64,000 bases of DNA from Toxonevra muliebris (taxonomy: Eukaryota; Arthropoda; Insecta; Diptera; Pallopteridae): assembly GCA_963691655.1 (NCBI GenBank), contig OY829326.1:12388878-12452877 (forward strand), written 5' to 3'. The notes under the pieces are model-generated. The model worked only from the letters and a program-made list of their open reading frames with translations. It did no database searches and was not told where the DNA came from. The translations under genes and the position numbers were made by a program. Shown here piece after piece: positions 57,501 through 64,000 of the stretch (position 1 is the stretch's first letter; each line of letters starts with the position of its first letter).

Positions 57501-60500
57501 TTGCTATTATAGTAGAAGAGGTACTCCGCCTATTTTTCTAATACAGTTCATTAAGAGCTATTTACAACATCCATCCACATAGTAAATTTCTCTATTCTAA
57601 TGAATTGTGGCCATTGAAGCTGCAGTCAATTTTTGAATTTCAGGTAAAACTCACTAGGTTCTCAGATTGATATAAACGTTTCAACTGTATCATCAAAAAT
57701 GTAATTTAGCACGTCATTTGATTTTTGAAAACATATTACTGCAAACCTAATTTTCAAAATCAATCTGGGCTTAGTAATTTCTACTTGAACGCCTACAAAA
57801 TATACATAAGTACATTTCACAGTCCTTATCCAAATACACACCTTTTAAAGAGATATCTACTGTCTCTAATTAGAAGGAAGATAGGTAAGAGGGAGGATAA
57901 AAAAGCAGAATAACAGTGTACTACAAACGAACCAACGGCTTTCAGAGATTGTATTTCTTACTTAATTTGAAGTCGGTGAATTCAAATCTGAACTTGAAAA
58001 TGTTTTCGAGATATATCCTACGGTAAAATCACAAAAATTCCTGGAACTTTTTTGTCAACATTTATATTAACTTTGTAAAAAATATTATTTTGGCTCTGCC
58101 AATTTTTAGTTTATGCCAATATGATTTCTACTTGCTGAAATATGGCTAATTGAAATTAATACATTATGGGAATTTTTTCTTCAACAAAAAATTAAAGTTA
58201 TAATAATATTCGAAGTTAAAAAAAAAAAAATATTTTTTTAAATGGATTCTTCTAGTTGGCTTCACATTTGACACCCTTTTAGGGGCGAAAATCTTGTTTT
58301 TTTTAAATGGCGGACATTTCGAAGGAAAAGTAAATTTTGCTACAAAAAATCAAGTTGGCATGGATTAGTAACTCAAATATATTAGATTGATGCAGTTGTA
58401 GCGATACAAGGCAGACAGAAATAATTGATTTTTTGTACTACAGCCAGCATCAAACATATCAAATTTGCAAAACTTTCCTTGGACTGTTCGTAAAATGTTT
58501 GATTTCACATAGTTAAAAAGCTAGTTGTGTCTTATAATGAAGCTTAGTTTGTACTCAAACTATTGGTTAATATCATTAAAAATCTTTTGAGATCTCAGTT
58601 TTATTTGAGTTGATATTTACAATAACAGACTCCTACTAACTAAAATAAATCGCTTGCTAAACATATGAGGCTTTTCTCGAGCTGACATCCTTGCAGGCGC
58701 TTTACAGATTTGAAATTTTTAGTAATGATATTTTATGCTTATCCATATAATCTGTGGTTCGAGATTTAACGCTCTATGAATTTAGATCTTACTTAAATAA
58801 TTTTTACCGATTCGATCCAGTAATTAAACAGATTTTTCCAAAACTAATAATTGTTAGATTTCCATTATTTGTACGATTTTATTCGACTTAAACTAGCCTA
58901 ACTATCTGATACAAAAGACCATTTTTAGTTTTTCAAGACAATTCAGCTTACGACAGCTTATAAATAAACCAGGGTTGATTTCTTCTGTTTTGGTTTGGCA
59001 CCTTATTACCACTAGCGGATTCAAGGAAAGGATTTTTGAGAAGCCTCTCTCACAGCCGTCCTCTTTTACAATAAATACACATATTATAATTATTGCATAA
59101 CCTAACCTAATCAAAACTCTGGTTGTAATTACCATGTTCATGCTTTATTTGTTTTAGTCTGAACATATCATCCACGATATCCGATTGCATTTTAACCTGG
59201 GATATGATAGTTGAAAAATCGAAAACCATTGTAAATCAAATAAAAAGTGATTTTACTTAAACTCTCTAACACCTGGAGAATGGCGAAGTAAAGTTTTATC
59301 TTCAGTTATTCAAATCATTAAGCTCCCACATCGTATGAAAACCTCGCATATTATTTCGCAATTAATTTGGGGGAGTCTACAAAATCCTAACCACTTCCCA
59401 ATTAACTTTCGATTTTCAATAAAGTAAAACCAACAAACGTAAAAACATGAGAGTACATATTTACACTAGGAACGTAGACATATGCGCAAACAGCAAACTT
59501 GCCACAAAAACGAGTTGCATTCACTGTCTCGTGTACTGTTTAGGGTGGAGGAGCAATTTTTTGCCACGTTTTATACATTTTTCAGCAATTTGGTGTTAAA
59601 ATTCGCAATTTTGCATACATACACAGGACAAATTTTGTTTACATATTTTCTCATTTCAGTTGCCATTATAAACGCGTAAAATTTTGCGTCTGTCTGTTTG
59701 TCTGACCATGCTACTCAGTCTGTTATTCGGATATGTTACCCCAGCCACAGAACAGCAGCAGTAGCAGCATCATCTATGCATGCATAGCTAGTAGATCTCT
59801 GAAAATTATGCACGTGCACATTTATGCATATCGACATACCAATAAAATATTTCGTTTCGTTTTCTGATTTTTTTGTTTTTATTATTTTGTGTACATTTGT
59901 GTTGTAGGTTCTTTTTATTTTTAGTGCTTTTTTCAATATCGTTTTATGGCATGAAAGCGAAAGGATTTCGCCGCAGCATCAGCAGCTGCCTGGCGTAGCC
60001 TATCATAAAAATAAAATCACACACAACAGAGAGGAGTGAAAAAAAACCTGGTCCTGGACCAGCAGCAGCCAGTCTGAACTAAAAGTTTCATTTTATTTAT
60101 ATTTTACAAAACAACAACGTCGCGTTTGTTGTTTTGTTTTAGCTATGGTAATATACAGACAACAACAACAACAACGTTCGAATATGCAATTTTTGTTGTT
60201 TTTCCAGTTGACTACGTCGGGCGTACGGATGGCGTGGCGTGCGATTTGGGTTTGCTTATTTTTTATTTCATTTTGTTTTGTCTTGTTGGTTGCATGCAAA
60301 CATGTGATCCAGCAGCAGAAGTAGTTGCTAGCAACAACACAAAAATCGAAAATGAAAAATTGTGGCCAACATGCAGCACAGAAATAATGAAAAGGGAGGC
60401 CCATTAAAAAGGGCCATTGACCAATGTTTGTGTGTATATGCTTGCGTGTTCCTATGCGTATATTTATTTTTATGTATACGCTGCTGTTATTTTTGCTTAT

Positions 60501-63500
60501 GTTTGTGTTGGTATTTTTGAGCATTTTTTAATTAAGTGAAAAATAATGAATTTTGCATGTGGCTGGCTGCATTTTTGTTTTATTCTTTCGAATATGTTTT
60601 TCCTTTTTTTTTATAGTATTATTTTATTTTTACTTTTTACATTTTTATTGCACATTGATTTTTTGTACCTGTTCACAGTCGCTATTGGCCATGCAAATGA
60701 AAGTGAATTATTAGGCGCTCGTTTCCCTTCCTTTTTTGTTTTAGTTCATGATGATGGTAACGATGATCCTATTGAAAATTAAATTGTTGGTGATAATATT
60801 ATTTTTTTTTTTTGCGTTATCGTTTATGCATATTTTATTGCTGATTTTTCTAGATAGCACCAACAATTTTTAATACAATTACAGTTACAGTTTCTTTTTT
60901 TTTATAGCATATTATTAGAAGATTTGAATTTTTTGTATTGCAAGTTATAAAACTCACACCACTTTTTTTTATTTAATGTGTTTTTGTATATTAGACGAAA
61001 TGACGATGATGACACGTCCATCATGTCCATCATACTTCAATGCTTTCAAATTTTATTAGCATCATATTCACCATCATCATCAAACTTACAGCACGTAAAT
61101 GTATGCTGCACAATATTCTCTTTTTATTGCTGGGTTTCTGTAGAACAAATTCAATAATGCAATTAGTCTGGCGCATATTTAATGCAATTTTCCATTTTCC
61201 AATAAAAAAAATGCATAGTCATGAATTTTTGCACCAAACATAATTGGATTTCAAGCTCAAGTAAAAAATTCAATTAATTCGGTGACTTGAGTCTAATGTA
61301 ATATTGTTTTTCTCCAGCATTTGGTTCAAAACATGTAACAATTTTTAACATCTTAAAGTTTATGTAAAAAAAAGATTTAAAATTTTACTTTTCTAGTGCT
61401 CTTTTTTATTTATTTGCTAAGCTAATAAAAATGGCAAGTTTTTTAATATAAAAGTTGTAAACAATAACAAGATTCCTTTATCTAGCGCCTAAAAGTATGC
61501 CATATTTTTTTCATTTGGATTCTTACTGTATGTTGAAATTGATTTTTCATAAATTGTTATACTCCATTAAACACACATACATATACAAGAGGAATTTTTA
61601 TATATGCCAGTGCTAGCGATATTATAGCACGCGTGCAAAAATTTGTTCTGATTTTTCTCGATAGCCATTGTCAAAAAAAAAAAATAACACGTGTACCTAT
61701 AAAATGGCTAACACCGTATGGACATATAATTCTAGAAAAAATAAAATAACATTAAAAAGTTTACGCAGTGTTTCGCACAGAGCCAAGATGCAGCAAGCTG
61801 CCTGCTATATAGCTGTGCTGCGCCTAAAAGCATACAATAATTTAGGATATAAAAATGTACACAAATAAAATTATTAAATTTTATGTAGCGTAAATATTTT
61901 ATGATGGTACAAAAGTACGAAAAAACTATATAACAAAGAAAATAAATAAAGGAAAAGTGGATGGCATAGGAGAGGGGAAGGAGGGGGATTTGCGTAGTTG
62001 CATATTGTTTGGTATTTTTTTATAATAATTTTTTTTATAACAATTTTTTTTTTGAATTTCTTCACTAGATGTAAAAAGATTGCTTAAATTATTAGCTTAA
62101 AATTGCGAATAATGTAGTCTCCAAGCATGCCTATTACCAGCAGTATTGCCAGGAATTAACTTTTCCCATTTAATCTGAAAAACCTATTCCAAATTATGTA
62201 ATACTATAAATAAAACTATTTAGTTGATGGTGAAAGTTTGGTATAGAAAAGATTTGAGAATATGACTTATTTCGGAAAGCAGATTTAACCAGGGTTAATC
62301 AGTTGATCTGTGCTATTGAATGAGTCTTTTGGAAAGTTTCTATACCACAACTCAGTGTCTCATACATCGATAACTCATTATTCTGGTTTATGTTTTCGAA
62401 CCAAGATACCCGATGCCAGACCAAAGAAATATTGCAAAAGAAAATGTGCTAAGAATCTGTGTTTTCTCATAATGTAAGCTAAATGCCAAAAGAAAGAACG
62501 TTCTTAAATTAATTGCTAAATATAAAAATTTCACTAATGTAGTGTAGTTTAGCAGAAAGACAAAAACAATATAGAGCATATTGCTGCACGACAGCAACAA
62601 AAAGAAGAAACATTAGTATCAGTTTTTGAAATGTATTTAAAAAAAAAAAAACAATGCGAAAAAAGAATTTATAAGAAAAACACAAATTCTCTTAAAAAAA
62701 AAACAGAATGCATACATAACTAAAAACTAAAACTAAAAAATATATTTGTATGTATACGTGAAAAAACAAAAACAATATTTTCGTCTGACATTGAAAAATG
62801 GCCGGTCACGTTTTATGGCGTTGCTCGTTTTTTCAACGTTTTTTTCAGCGTTTCTTTTTGGTAAACAATATAAATTCAAAGCGTAGATCTCGCTGGTACT
62901 TGTGGTAGTAGAAGTACAGCAACAACAATAACTACAGATACAAAAATATTTATGTTGCGTTATATTATCCTCATACAACTCAGCTCAACTCAACTTCACT
63001 ACTTTATACTTGTAGTATTGTATATAAACTCAAACAAAAAACAGTCACTCGCTCACAGTTGCAGCAGCAGCCAGCAACAAATGTAGCTATATGTATAGCT
63101 TAAAAATGTATCTGCAGCATCAGCAACAACAGCGTCTGTGGCAGCAGCGTCAGCGGCATATTTTACCACACATTCGCCATGTTTGCGCGAATTCACATTT
63201 TTTTGTTCGCAATTTCGTTTTATTTATTTGCTTCATCCTTTTCATTTGTTTTTTTTTTTATTATTTTATTTTTATTTTCCCATGTTGTTGTTATTGTTGT
63301 TCTGCTGTGTATGTGTGTTTTGATGCGATTTCAATGTTGCCAAGCATAATTTTTACTTTTTTCTCCCCATTTTTCGAATATATGTATATTTTTATGCATT
63401 TTTCACTCTTCTTTTTTTTATTTGTATTTTCTTTCCCTTTCAGTTATATTGTTATTCTGTGCGTATTGTTGTTGTTGCTTTATGTTTTACCATTAAAATA

Positions 63501-64000
63501 ACAACACAGCATAATAGCAACAACAATAAAAGTGTATATATGTATAAAATGCAAAAATAAGCTTTGCAATATAAATTAAACTACCTGCGTACAGTGGCGT
63601 CCATTTCCAATATTCCTTTTTGAAAGCAATTTTGCTTCTTGAACGAAACGAATATTCTGGGGCCTGCTACAGCTGGTTTCCTTGTAGTTGGTTCTTATTC
63701 ACATTTGCTTTTTTATTCCAAAAAAGAGTCTAAGAAACTCAAAATTTATAATATCATGCTATCTATCTGGAATATTACATGGTAAAAGCCAAGGTGTTAC
63801 TCGAATTTAATAAGTATTCCGAGAGTCGGTCGACGATGATGCCGAGTAATGGATTCTTGCTTGTACTTCGTGTAAATGCCTTTATGGCTTATGGCTCCTG
63901 GCTTTATACTAAGTATATATTTCGGTTTTTTTTTTTTTAGAATAAACAAAATATTTGACTCTTAGTTATAGTTAGAAAATATGTTGTAAGTATATGTTTT
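54546..64000. other. Gene-free AT-rich region with simple repeats
   Basis: No gene is supported. 56.1-57.2 kb and 59.7-60.8 kb are richer in CAA/CAG, CA and TTTA tracts and give low-complexity open frames (for example 56394-56843 on the + strand). A lone CACTAGCGGATTCA transposon-end word lies at about 59014 and CAGTGGCGTCCATTTCC at about 63594. 62980-63160 is CAG/CAA-rich. Confidence 0.5.
57163..57182. repeat. (ATGT)n microsatellite
   Basis: About five ATGT units. Confidence 0.9.

Noticed and set aside
62284..62297. TTAACCAGGGTTAA palindrome as a transposon junction
   Set aside because: It is too short and isolated, with no inverted-repeat partner.

Overview
This window looks like non-coding DNA from a higher fly (Diptera, Brachycera). 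The evidence is a very AT-rich background, dense CA/TG, CAA/CAG and ATAC microsatellites, frequent palindromic CATACATATGTATG-type tracts, and a mix of mariner/Tc1, hAT, piggyBac and non-LTR relics typical of fly genomes. A tephritid or related acalyptrate is my guess; it rests on overall texture and on the non-LTR and SINE tails. No complete protein-coding gene is visible. The only convincing host coding piece is one internal exon-like segment at 6984-7091 on the + strand. It has a good polypyrimidine/AG acceptor, a consensus GTAAGT donor and exactly 36 codons. The simplest reading is that much of the window is intron of one large gene read left to right, but nothing else here proves this.

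Layout. 1-6.9 kb: AT-rich DNA with one short hAT-like element (1303-1859), a weaker inverted-repeat element (5931-6226) and two CTCF-like motifs just upstream of the exon. 7.1-10.1 kb: a mobile-element cluster with a truncated tRNA-derived SINE, a broken DD37E Tc1/mariner transposase gene on the minus strand and a 45-bp-arm foldback element. 10.1-19.3 kb: microsatellite-rich DNA without recognisable genes. 19.3-23.2 kb: a second cluster with a pogo-like MITE, a deleted piggyBac-like element carrying a striking palindromic subterminal motif, a non-LTR ORF2 C-terminus and a 934-bp terminal-inverted-repeat element of unknown superfamily. 23.2-32.3 kb: more microsatellite-rich and AT-rich DNA with a second piggyBac-type MITE (28200-28629) and a short palindromic element. 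32.3-32.7 kb: a near-complete SINE with 14-bp target duplications. 39.0-47.6 kb: two inverted copies of one hAT-like family, a dead Tc1 transposase gene and a non-LTR 3' tail. 48-54 kb: a TA-flanked MITE, a third piggyBac-type MITE (53530-53747) and a degenerate short-period repeat array. The rest to 64 kb is AT-rich, simple-repeat DNA.

No operon-like or pathway organisation is present. The functional content is a history of insertions: at least three terminal-repeat families with TTAA duplications, two or three hAT families, two Tc1/mariner lineages, and a SINE whose tail resembles the non-LTR tail found 14 kb away. All transposase genes seen are disrupted. Boundaries marked by target duplications are reliable; those without them are approximate. 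Homology statements come from recognising family motifs by eye, not from a search.
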